A stretch of DNA of 64,000 nucleotides. Origin: Cephalotrichum gorgonifer (taxonomy: Eukaryota > Ascomycota > Sordariomycetes > Microascales > Microascaceae). The stretch spans positions 1,246,244 to 1,310,243 of the forward strand of contig ONZQ02000004.1 in NCBI GenBank assembly GCA_900312665.1. The letters are read 5' to 3'. How positions within the stretch are numbered: the stretch's first letter is position 1; every line of letters starts with the position of its first letter. The position numbers and the translations under genes are program-made. The notes beneath the pieces were generated by a model. The model ran no database searches, was not told the origin of the DNA, and was given only the letters and a program-made list of their open reading frames with translations. Positions 21,206 through 30,768 of this stretch are shown in pieces.

Positions 21206-22152
21206 GGTTGAGCCGGGGGAGTGAACAGATGAACGGGAAGGGGGGGGGGGTTACTGTTTCATGAGTCACTACGAGTGCAGTGGTCAGGGGGGCACAATGG
21301 GGCAAGGAAGCATGTAATGCGGGATCGAGGTAGGGGGATGGGGGCGTTCATACTACAGGTTTGGCTTTGTTCACTTTGCGGAGTTCCTAGGAGGATAGAC
21401 TGCCGGTGAGGTGGTGATGCCTTCTTTGGCGGGTAATCACAACGGGGAAGAATAAAACGGGAAAGGGAGGGTAGGCTTTTCTTCTGGATGGCCTTGGCAA
21501 GCAATATCACTTCGTTTGGTATTGGTATATGGTGATGTTGCCGAGCATGATGTGCACAACGTACGTACGATATGTACGTACAAATTCATCCCGATCGAGA
21601 TTTCGAGGGAACTTCCGGACCAGACACTTACTTACACTCTACGAGCCAGGAGAGAGAGGGAGAGAGAGGGGAAGAGAGAGGGAGAGAGTAAGTAGAGGGA
21701 AGAAGTACTTTAAAAAGGAACACGCAACGAGCCTCGATGCAAATATAAAATAAAAAAATAGATACAAAAACCCCACTCTTCCAATCTTCCTTGGAAAAGA
21801 TCCCAACACCAAGATAAACATCCCTCCCCCCACCCGGACCAATAAATATAAAACAAAAGCCCAGCATGTACTAAAAAAATGTCCAGGTTTTCAATATAAC
21901 AAAACAACTAGAAGAAACCCCCAAAAGCAGCAAAGCTCCCGTCGTGTGATGATAAAAATGGTATAAATTCAATTCCAACACCCTTTTTCCCTCCCCTCCC
22001 CCTTCCCTCCGCCTAATCCCTTTGTCTTCCTGCTTTTTTACGAGGAAGAAAAATCACTCCCCCTGTTGCCCTCCCTGACTACATTTACATTGGGAGGGAG
22101 GGAGAGAGGGCGGCAGGGGCGAGGTGGCCGTTTTTATGGTAGGTGGGTGAGT
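21206..22152. other. convergent 3' region with purine-rich microsatellite
   Basis: Between NPL4 and the CPSase gene. It holds a nine-G run at 21241-21249, a GA-rich tract at 21649-21690, AT-rich sequence at 21740-21970, and GGGAGGGA repeats at 22094-22112. No gene seen. Confidence 0.5.
21649..21690. repeat. GAGAGG purine microsatellite
   Basis: Imperfect repeats of GAGAGG/GAGAGA over about 40 bp in non-coding DNA between two convergent genes. Confidence 0.75.
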
Positions 22153-25100
22153 TTACAGGGGCTTCCCGTCGATGAACTCGGACCACCTGCGGACCTCGCT
22201 GGGGATGCCCTCGGGCTTGGGCAGCTTCTCCTTCATGCACTGCGCGAAGAGCATGGCCGTCTGCGGAATACTGTTAGTACTCACACCATTCCGTCATAAC
22301 CCGGGTGAAACAGAAAAAAGGGGGGGTGGAGGTGACGAGAAGGAGAATTCAGCTTACCTTTGGCTCCATGAACAGAGGGACACCAAAGTCAACGGCGTTC
22401 CTGCGCATGACGTAGTCGACGTCCAGAACAGTCTTACCGCGGGCGAGCGCGAGGTTGAACACACCGCGGATGTCGTACTTGGCGAAGACCTCCCTCAGCG
22501 CGCGCTTGTCTTCCGTGGGGAACTCGATGACCTGCACGTCGACCTTGGTGCTGGCAGTCTTCTCGATGAACTCCTTCACCTCGGGCACGGCGGCGTAGAG
22601 CTTGAAGCCGAGGGGCGCGAGGCGGTCCACGACGGTGGTGAGCCACTCCTTGGACACGTCACCGCCGAAGAGGAGACCCTCACCGGGCTGGGGGGTGCGG
22701 AAGTTCATGGTGGACTGGAGGGAGGCCCAGTAGGCCTCGACGAGGTCCTTGCCGAAGCAGGCGATCTCACCAGTGGACGACATCTCGACGCCCAGGAAGG
22801 GGTCAGCGCCCGCGAGACGGGTCCAGGAGAACTGGGGCACCTTGGTGGCGAGGTAGTCGCGCTTGACGGCCATGAGGTCCTGCGGCTCGGGCACGTTCTG
22901 GCCGACGAGGGCCTTGGTCGCCACGTCGATGAAGTTGGTGCCTAGGACCTTGCTGACGAAGGGGAATGATCGGGACGCGCGGAGGTTGCACTCGATGACC
23001 TTGAGGGCGGACTCTCCGCCGTTGGGGTCGTTGGCCTTGATGATCTGCATGTTGAAGGGGCCGGTGATGCTCCAGGCCTTGGCGACCTTCTCGGCGATCG
23101 TCTTGACTCGCTCGAGGGTCTCGGTGTCAAGGTTCGCGGGGGGGAGCACGAGGGTGGCGTCGCCGGAGTGGACACCGGCCTGCTCGACGTGCTCGCTGAT
23201 AGCGTGGATGATGAGCTTTCCCTCGGACGCCACCGCGTCGACGTCGATCTCCTGGGCGTCCTCGATGAACTTGGTAATAACTACGGGGTGGTCGGGAGAC
23301 ACGGAGCTGGCGGCCTCAAGCTTCTCCTTGAGGTCATCCTTGCTCCGGATGACGGTCATGGCGGCACCAGACAGGACATAGCTGGGGCGGACAAGGACGG
23401 GGTATCCAACAGCATCGGCGAAGTCCTCAGCATCCTTGACGGAGGTGAGCTCCTTCCACGCGGGCTGGTCCACGCCAATGCTGTCAAGGATCTCCGAGAA
23501 CTTCTGACGGTCCTCAGCCTTGTCGATGTCCTTAGGGTCGGTTCCGAGAACCTTCGCCCCACCAGTCTCCTGGAGGCGAAGGGCAATGTTCTGGGGCAGC
23601 TGTCCGCCAACGGAGACGACGACGCCCGAAGCACTCTCAAGCTCGTAAATGTCCATGACACGCTCGTAGCTGAGCTCCTCGAAGTAGAGTCGGTCCGCGG
23701 TGTCAAAGTCCGTGCTGTACTGTTAGGTTAGGGTTAGCGATTAGGATCAGCAGGTAGGGTTAGATAGTTGCGGATGTATACGAACAGTCTCGGGGTTGTA
23801 ACTGTTGGGTTGAGGTTAGCAGTTAGGATCAGCGACTGGGATTCAGATATTTGCGGTTAAGTACGTACTTGATCATGACGGTCTTCTGGCCCATCTCCCT
23901 CAGCGCCTGGGTCGCGCTGACGGCACACCAGTCGAACTCGACAGAGCTACCAATGCGGTAGACACCGCTTCCGAGAATGATGGTTCCCTTGTCCGTGAAG
24001 TCGACATCGTGGCTCGACGCGTTATAGGTGGTGTAGAGGTAGTTGGTGTTGGCGGGGAACTCGGCCGCAAGGGTGTCAATCTTCTTCACCCACGGTCGGA
24101 TGCCCATGCTCAGACGAACAGCCCTGACCTTGTCCTCGGTGCTGTCGACGGCGGCGGCGATCTGCTTGTCGGAGAAGCCCATCTTCTTCGCGCCAAGGAT
24201 CTGGTCCTTCCTCAGAGCCTCGAGGCCGCCGGACTGCTGGAGGTCCTTGGTGCAGTCGACAATGTTCTGCAGCTTGTGGAGGAACCACTTGTCGATCTTG
24301 GTGAGGTCATGGAGCTTGTCGACCGAGTAGCCCTTATAGAGCATGGCCTGGCCAACGGCGAGCCACCTTCGGTCGGTAGGGTTCTGCAGCTCGAAGTCTA
24401 GATCGTCGAACCTGTCACCCTGGAGTCCGACGAACTTGGGGTCAACCTGGCGAACAGCCTTCTGGAACGACTCCTCGAAGGTACGGCCGATAGCCATGAC
24501 CTCGCCGACGGACTTCATGGCGCTCCCGATGTCGCGCTTGACATGCTGGAACTTGGAAAGATCCCAGCGGGGGATCTTAGTAACGATATAGTCGAGGGAG
24601 GGCTCGAAGTTAGCCGTGGTCGTCTTGGTAACGGCGTTGGGCAGCTCCGGCAGGGTGTAGCCGAGACCGATCTTGGCGGCCGTGTAAGCAAGGGGATATC
24701 CGGTAGCCTTGGAGGCGAGAGCAGAAGACCTAGAGAGACGAGCGTTGACCTCGATAACCCTGTAGTCGAGGCCATCGGGCTGGAGGGCGTACTGAACGTT
24801 GCACTCTCCTACGACGCCGAGGTGGCGAACGATCTTGATGGCGGCGGAGCGGAGCATGTGGTACTCCTCGTCGCTCAGCGTCTGACTCGGCGCGACGACA
24901 ATGGAATCACCGGTGTGGATGCCGAGGGGATCGAAGTTCTCCATGTTGCAGACAGTGATGCAGTTGTTGTTCGCATCACGGACGACCTCGTACTCGACTT
25001 CCTTCCAGCCCTTGAGAGACTTCTCGACCAAGATCTGGGGCGAGAGGGTGAGAGATCGAGCCGCCATGTTGCGCAGCTCCTCCTCATTGTTGGCGAAACC

Positions 25101-26012
25101 GGATCCGAGACCGCCGAGGGCATACGCCGCACGGACGATGATGGGGTAGCCGACCTTCTGAGCGGCGTCGAGAGCCTCATCGACGGTGCTGACGGCGATC
25201 GACTTCGCAATGGGGATGTTAATCTCGTCCAGGGCCCTGGCGAAGAGTTCACGATCCTCACTGAGCTCGAGAGTGCGAACGCTGGTGCCCAAGACCTTGA
25301 CGCCGTACTTCTCGAAGAGACCCAGGCGCTGCATCTCGACACCCAGGTTCAGGGCGGTCTGGCCACCGAAAGACAGGAAGATACCATCGGGCCTTTCTCG
25401 CTCGATGACGTACGTCACGTACTCGGGGGTGACGGGTAGGTAGTAGACTTCGTCGGCAAGGCTGTGGTTTGTCTGGATGGTTGCGATATTAGGATTTATG
25501 AGAACCGACGCAACACCCTGCTCCTTCAACGCCTTGAGGGCCTGGGATCCTATAGCGTGGGGAAGCATCCCAAGGTTAGCATTCTGGCAATCAAGTGCTC
25601 GCGTGACTCATTGGGTGTCGGGGTGCTGGGGGGCCCTTAATGAGTCGGTGCGCAAGGGATCCAACGAACCAGAGTAGTCAAACTCTCCCGCCTGGCCAAT
25701 TGCGAGACCACCGCTTCCTATGACAAGGACCTTCTTGACATTGACGTCGGCGACAGTCTTTATGACGCCGCTGTCGAGATATGCCCGGGCGTTAGGGGGG
25801 TTCTGGGCATTGGCGGCGGTGGAGGCCCGCACTCGGGAGTTGGAAAACAGCCGCTTCTGGTTCAACTGTGAGTTGGCGGCCTGGGTCCTGAGAACAGGGT
25901 GGGAGTTCGCCGCCCTCAGGGTGAGAGTGCGAGCGGCAAACGAAGTCGGCGCAGGGAATCGGCGCCCGGATCGGAGGAGAGCCGGAGCTCGACCGGCGAG
26001 CATGCCAGACAT
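22153..26012 (-). CDS. CPA2: carbamoyl-phosphate synthase, arginine-specific, large subunit (mitochondrial)
   Basis: Five exons on the minus strand (26012-25670, 25549-23869, 23801-23786, 23719-22358, 22260-22153) give 1169 residues. The enzyme makes carbamoyl phosphate from bicarbonate, ammonia (from the glutaminase subunit) and 2 ATP for arginine synthesis; the Neurospora counterpart is arg-3. About the first 65 residues are an Arg/Ser/Ala presequence (ending near KRLFSNSRVRAST), so it acts in mitochondria. Both ATP-grasp halves are complete: the N-half begins KKVLVIGSGGLAIGQAGEFDYSG, and the C-half contains GVVVSVGGQLPQNIALRL and VLVRPSYVLSGAAM. The last 150 residues are the MGS-like allosteric domain. 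Exon 3 is only 16 nt and encodes the conserved NYNPET, between two similar introns. No uORF of the arg-2 type is expected in this subunit and I see none. Confidence 0.97.
23720..23868 (-). repeat. pair of homologous introns flanking a 16-nt microexon
   Basis: Introns 23802-23868 (67 nt) and 23720-23785 (66 nt) of the CPSase gene align over their whole length with one 1-nt gap and about 50 of 66 identical bases. Shared blocks on the plus strand include GGTTAGC, TTAGGATCAGC, AGATA and TTGCGG. Both have GT donors (GTACGT, GTTCGT) and AACAG acceptors. They are direct repeats interrupted by the microexon 23786-23801. Confidence 0.88.
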
Positions 26013-27597
26013 GGTGAACTCCGTGGAAAGCGGTGGGCTGGATCGGATACAGAGATGGAGGGGTCAATTCCCGATCTATATCGGTTCCGGTTGCAGATTC
26101 CCAAGGCTAAAGACGTTGGAGGAGCGGGAGGTGGGTGGTGGTGTGAAGGAGAGGGCCAGCGATCCAAGGGCGGTGGGCGGTGGATGACTCTTGAAGTGGG
26201 ATGGGCGGTGGTGAGAAAAAAAAATCGTTGGTGCTAGTGGGAGTCACCTGCGATAAGATAAGGAATGACTACTACAAGTACAGCGCCTCACCGTCCGACA
26301 CAGTATATCCGAGCAGAACCTAAGAGTCTAGTTCCAGGAGGCGCCAGACAAGCGCCGAATATACCAATGCTTTAGTTTCAGGGACGTAAGACTAGTTCTA
26401 TACATCAGATGAAAAAAATCCATCGCCAAAAATTGTTACTTCAGGTAGTGCTTTGTGCTTGGGCCGAGCACAGTGTCCGTCCCACCGCCTGTAGGCTCTT
26501 GGATACCAGTTCAAGGGTGACTCCGTCCAATTTTGGAACCCTCAACAAACTGAGTGAACTTCACCCTCATTATTTCCGGGAGTTCAAGGCATATCCTTTG
26601 AGGACTAATCATTCTTGTGTTCCTCTTTCTTGAAATCCTAGTTGAGCAGAACCAATCCGTGTTCATGACACCTAGATATCCAAGTCGTTCATATCCATCA
26701 CACCTGTAATCCCTAGATGTATGAAGAACGGATCAACAAATACTCGTCCCTCTCGATGTTTGAGTCCTGAGGAGGTAATAGCCAACATGGCCCACCGCCT
26801 CTTTTAGTTTACCCCGGACACACCCCTGCCGCGCAAAAATTTCCGGGTCCTGGTGTGTCACCGACTCTCTTGTTCCTGTTTCCACAAATGGAGGGGCGGT
26901 CCCGGTGGGTATGACTAGAATGATCAACGGCGCGCTCTAACAAATATGGAGAAATGAAAGGCGCTTGAGTACGGAAGAAATAACTTCTATGTCATAACCC
27001 CACCTCTACCGTCATAGGTTTAGAAGGGCATGAAGAAAGCCACTGTTGAGTTGAACTCTGCGTTCCCTTGACCTGAATCAAGTCGACCAGAAGCTGCTCT
27101 CATTGCCGTCTTTGCCGGCGACGACTAATACCGGTTTTGATCCCTGTTTACGACCCATTGGCCAATGGCCGCTTGGACTCGTCGCCGGAACCGGACTGAC
27201 CCTTGCTTGCCACAAGCCCCGCAAATGTTACATAAGCCCATGTGTACCTCGAGCTTGTACCTGGTGTCTTTTGATTACGTGGTCCAAATGCCCATGCAGA
27301 GTGACACATGTCGACTTTAGTACATAGTACCTGCTGCTACTCATACGCGGAACTTGCCGCCGTCCACCCTTGAGGCCAGCAAACCACATTATCACATATC
27401 GCTCTAAATTTATCAAGAGAACAGCTGGCCGCGACTTGGCCTTCCGACGTAATACCCACCCGAACCAACGCCGCCCGAGCCCACGCCCACAACTTCACCC
27501 ACAGCTCCCGTGGTTCCTTGAGCAGCTCTCATTCATTTCCTTTCACCATTCCCCTTCAAACCCTTAACACTCCTGGAACCCAGAGACACAGTTCGCC
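26013..27597. other. 1.6-kb divergent intergenic region (CPSase / SEC66)
   Basis: It contains GATAAGATAAG near 26250, which could bind a GATA factor in a nitrogen-linked gene such as CPSase, but this is only inference. Mixed-composition DNA follows. Small open frames lack domain or splice support. No RNA gene seen. Confidence 0.45.
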
Positions 27598-28589
27598 ATG
27601 TTTCCCATACAAGTGGACTGGATGGGCCTAGCCCTCCCATTCGCCTACCTCATTGTCCTCAGCGGATCCCTAATGACCTTCTCGAGCATATACCGGAAGC
27701 GGAAAGCCAGTACGTCCCTCTCGCTCATGGCGCCCCTTGCCTTCCCCCCTCGGAGGATCGCAGGCCACTCGACAAATCCCACTCGAAGCTAACCGACCTT
27801 CATTATCTAGCCCAAGCTGCCAATCTCGAGCCATGGTTCGGCCCGCACCTCCAACGAGACATCTACCTATCCCTCCTCCACATGGAGCCCGAAAATGGCG
27901 ATGAGAAGGCCCCCAAGGTCCCCGACAGCGTGCTGAAGGCCGCGCTCCTCCGCCGCGCCGTCGAAGACATCAACCGCCTTGTGCAGGTCCGGACAGCGAA
28001 GCAGGCCATCGCGTCGCTACTGCAGAAGGGAAGCGTGGGTGATGACCTTTGGCAGAGGTTCCAGCGCGCGGAGAAGGAGATGGAGAATGAGCTGCGCGAC
28101 GTGGTTATGGAGGTGAGCGAGCCCCCACCCCCCCCTTCTTTCTCATTTCCCCTTCGGAAAGCCTGCTGTAAATTCTGGTGTGTTCCATGCTAACGTAGAT
28201 TTTCTTCACAGGCGAACGGCCTAGCTCCCAACTGGGGCCAGTTCATTTTCCAGTCCGCAAACGAGATCGCCGTCAACACTCAGTTCCGCACGAAGCTCGG
28301 AGACATACAGGGGAAGGTCGTCAGCGAGAGGGAGTGGTGGGAGAAGCGGCGGGCCGCGATCGAGTCGGATCTTGTGAAGGAGGTGGACGAGGATGCGGCT
28401 GAGACAGCCTCGACGGGGAAGTCTGCTAGTGAGGATGATGCTGTGCTGGTTGAAGCTGGAACCCCCGCCGCCGCCGCCCCTTCGGCGCCTGCCACACCCG
28501 CTGCCACGCCCTCCAAGGCGCCGGCTCCGGAGACGCCTTCTGCAGACTCGCCCGGCACGCCCTCCAAGAAGAAGAAGGCCAAGAAATGA
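27598..28589 (+). CDS. SEC66: Sec66 (Sec71), subunit of the Sec62/63 post-translational translocon
   Basis: Three exons, 27598-27709, 27811-28112 and 28212-28589, give 263 residues. Intron 1 has a GCTAACC branch site, and all borders are GT-AG in phase. The ER membrane protein Sec66 helps couple Sec63/Sec72 to the Sec61 channel for post-translational import. The N-terminus is luminal and short, followed by one membrane segment (MGLALPFAYLIVLSGSLMTF) and a basic stop (YRKRK). Then come family blocks EPWFGPHLQRDIYLSLLHME and LKAALLRRAVEDI, and the GSVGDDLWQRFQRAEKEMEN block. The C-terminal 60 residues are Ala/Pro/Thr-rich and end in a Lys run (KKKKAKK), an addition not expected in the yeast protein. 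Confidence 0.93.
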
Positions 28590-28963
28590 GATCCGCCGGT
28601 GTGAGATACTGGGCCCGTCCATGTCTCGGGTCTCTTATTGCGTGACACCGCCTCGCCTCTGTTCCACTGAACTCATCCTTTTCAGTCTTGTGGAGTGCAT
28701 GCGTGGTGCTTGGAGTCACACCTGTAATTATACCACCGCTTTTTTTTTGTTAGAGAGACGGGGAAGGGAGAAGGGGAGCATCAAGGCATTACATGTACCT
28801 TGTCGGCGTTCCGGCTTCTAATTCTAGCCTTTTGGGGATGGGTCTTGACTTTGATTACAGATTTCATAGGGTAGTGAGTGAACAAAAGCGTTTTGAAATC
28901 ACCTGGACTCTCTCCTTAGATTCCGATGCTTATACTATATGTGATGGCTCTCTTGCCATGAGA
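28590..28963. other. convergent 3' region
   Basis: 3' DNA of SEC66 and of the cysteine-array gene, with a T9 run at 28740. No gene seen. Confidence 0.5.
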
Positions 28964-29578
28964 CTATTCTCTTTTTATATCCCCGTGGTCTTCCCCCTGC
29001 TCACTCTCCTCGTCATTCATATCAAGATACATGTCCATTATATCCTGAACCTCGGGCCTGAGCTTGTCCCAGGGCCCGAAATTGTGCCATTCCCCGTTCC
29101 AGGACTTGGCCCACACAGGCAGGATGCGCTTCTCAGGCCTCCTACAGTCCGCGTGGCTCCGGCACTCCTCGGGCTGGTCGCACACGATGGGCCACTTCTT
29201 GCACTTCCTGTGGCTGTTACACACCACGGGGTTCTTACACGCCACGGGACTCTCGCACCCCCTTAGCCCGATGAACCTCCCGAACCGCCTCCTCTTCTCC
29301 ATGGTGTCCAAGTTCTCGTCCCAGTCCACGGGCTCGGGGTATTCGACCTTGTAGGGGTTCCTCCCCTTCTGGTGGTAGAACTCGAAGAGGGAGTCCAGCT
29401 CGTCGTCCGTGAGGAGCCAGAAGTTCAGGAGGTACTTGGGGAAGGCGGGATGCACGTGGCCCGTGGTGATCTGCACCAGCGGCGCGAGGGGCAGAGCCAG
29501 CTGCTTGACTTTCTGTCGCCAGTAGTACGTGGAGCCGCGGGCCTGGAGCTCAGACCCCGTGAAAGAGTAGATGGACAT
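28964..29578 (-). CDS. small protein with a C-x5-C array, function unknown
   Basis: A single exon of 204 codons. I do not recognise the family. No signal peptide or membrane segment is visible (start MSIYSFTGSELQARGSTYYW). Residues about 50-110 contain aromatic, acidic sequence (FPKYLLNFWLLTDDELDSLF, then EFYHQKGRNPYKVEYPEPVD). Residues about 107-146 hold seven cysteines at nearly even spacing: C-x5-C-x5-C-x5-C-x6-C-x5-C-x5-C, with Pro-Val or Ser-His before many of them. The regular spacing suggests metal binding or a repeat of a six-residue unit. The C-terminus is acidic (DMNDEESEQGEDHGD). Codon use looks like the neighbours, and conserved-looking charged blocks support a real gene, but a further upstream exon cannot be excluded. 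Confidence 0.65.
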   Translation of the reverse strand: MSIYSFTGSELQARGSTYYWRQKVKQLALPLAPLVQITTGHVHPAFPKYLLNFWLLTDDELDSLFEFYHQKGRNPYKVEYPEPVDWDENLDTMEKRRRFGRFIGLRGCESPVACKNPVVCNSHRKCKKWPIVCDQPEECRSHADCRRPEKRILPVWAKSWNGEWHNFGPWDKLRPEVQDIMDMYLDMNDEESEQGEDHGDIKRE

Positions 29579-30077
29579 ATTGGACTGAGACCTAGCGCAG
29601 GCCTGTCAGTCAGTCGTAGGTCAGAACGAGACCCAGGGACGAATACTCATACGGTCGCTCTTCCCTACCAGTAGGACGGGGGGAGGGCTCTTCCCCTATC
29701 GACTTCTAGACACACAGGCTCTCTCAATGGTCACGTCTCCTTTGGACTGCTGGCTTCCCTTTTGAATCTTGAGAGGGAAGCTGGGAGCCAGCCGCTTTCA
29801 GAAGATCATAAGGTGTGAAAGTGAATATGTATATAAAACATAAGTAGATTGAGTTCAACGAACCTGACCTACAGCTATCATCAGCTTCAGACGAAGCGCC
29901 CCCCCCCCTTTTTGTACGTGAGTTTGAACCCAACCCGCCTCGGAGTCTTTCTTTGTGAAGAAGTCATCGTGGGATTCAAAGGGGAGAGTGTGACTGCGCT
30001 ATAGCGATGTTCGCGGACATCCTGGCGCGTGACAGGGCAGCACCGCGGGGCTTTCCCTATTTCTCCTGAAGCGAAGG

Positions 30078-30388
30078 GGTGGATCCGAGTCGAAAGGGGG
30101 AAGCCTGGTTCTCTTTATGTTCGACTCGAGGAGAAAACGGAAAACGGAAGCTTGCGGGCGGGCAAAATCATGGGCTTTTCCTTCAGTTCGACTCAAGGAG
30201 AAAAGGGACTCAAAGGAGGGGAAGAAGACTTCAAAGGGAAATCAGAAACCGGAAGTCCTGGCGTGCGGGCAACATCTCGGATTTCCTGCTCTCGTGAGCG
30301 AGGGTGGATCCGAGGGGGCGAAAGGCAGGTTGCTTTCCTTTATGTTCGACTCAAGAGGAAACAGAAAACGGAAAGTTGCGGGCGCGCC
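30078..30388. repeat. degenerate tandem repeat, two full copies and one partial
   Basis: Copy 1 (about 30078-30158) and copy 3 (about 30303-30388) both read GGTGGATCCGAG ... CTTTATGTTCGACTC ... GAAAACGGAA ... TTGCGGGCG, with about 220 bp between their starts. A partial copy at about 30180-30235 has TTCGACTCAAGGAGAAAAGG. Not clearly AT-biased, so no strong sign of RIP. Origin unknown; it may be a remnant of a mobile or low-copy element. Confidence 0.75.
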
Positions 30389-30433
30389 CTTTAGGGACAC
30401 CCTTTTCACAACTGGGCCAAAAGGCATGACGGC

Positions 30434-30464
30434 GGGGGGGGGGTGGGGGGGGGGGGGGGGGGGG
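30434..30464 (+). repeat. 31-nt G-run, G10-T-G20
   Basis: An almost pure guanine run lying just after the degenerate repeats and 300 bp beyond the ORC3 stop codon. It could fold as a G-quadruplex on the plus strand. The exact length may be unreliable in an assembly. Confidence 0.85.
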
Positions 30465-30768
30465 TAAAGAAGTAAGTCACCTTTGAGTCGATCACGCCTT
30501 GACTAGAATTCCAAACCGAGGAGCTAGTGACGGTGGGAAGTAGTCTATATTTAATCACTGTAGCTCTCATATTAATGCCCAAGAAAAGAAAAGAAAGAAA
30601 CCCGCCCTTTGACTCCTCCTCCACCCGCAAACAAAAGCCAGACAAGCCAAGACATACACCCACTCCCCCCCTTCCCTTTGTAATAGAAAAAGGGGGGAAA
30701 ACATCCTGAAACGCAAAACCTAACTCTTACAAAGGATGACATCTACGCCCGCACGCCCGCCCGCCCGC

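Larger units (their letters stand above)
29579..30768. other. intergenic region with degenerate repeats and a G-run
   Basis: Between two minus-strand genes. It contains a C9 run followed by T5 near 29900, degenerate repeats at 30078-30388 and the G-run at 30434-30464 (both listed separately). AT/AG-rich DNA follows to the ORC3 end. Open frames crossing the repeats (RKGEAWFSLCSTRGENGKRK and so on) arise from the repeat itself. Confidence 0.55.

Noticed and set aside
23720..23868. Internal telomere-like repeats (TTAGGGTTAG)
   Set aside because: Only isolated hits inside two homologous introns of an intact gene; no tandem array.
24543..25439. 298-codon open frame on the plus strand
   Set aside because: Antisense to the CPSase ATP-grasp region; no homology and explained by codon bias of the real gene.
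30078..30464. Small protein gene over the repeats
   Set aside because: Overlapping open frames in several phases arise from the purine-rich repeat itself; there is no start context, splice pattern or domain.
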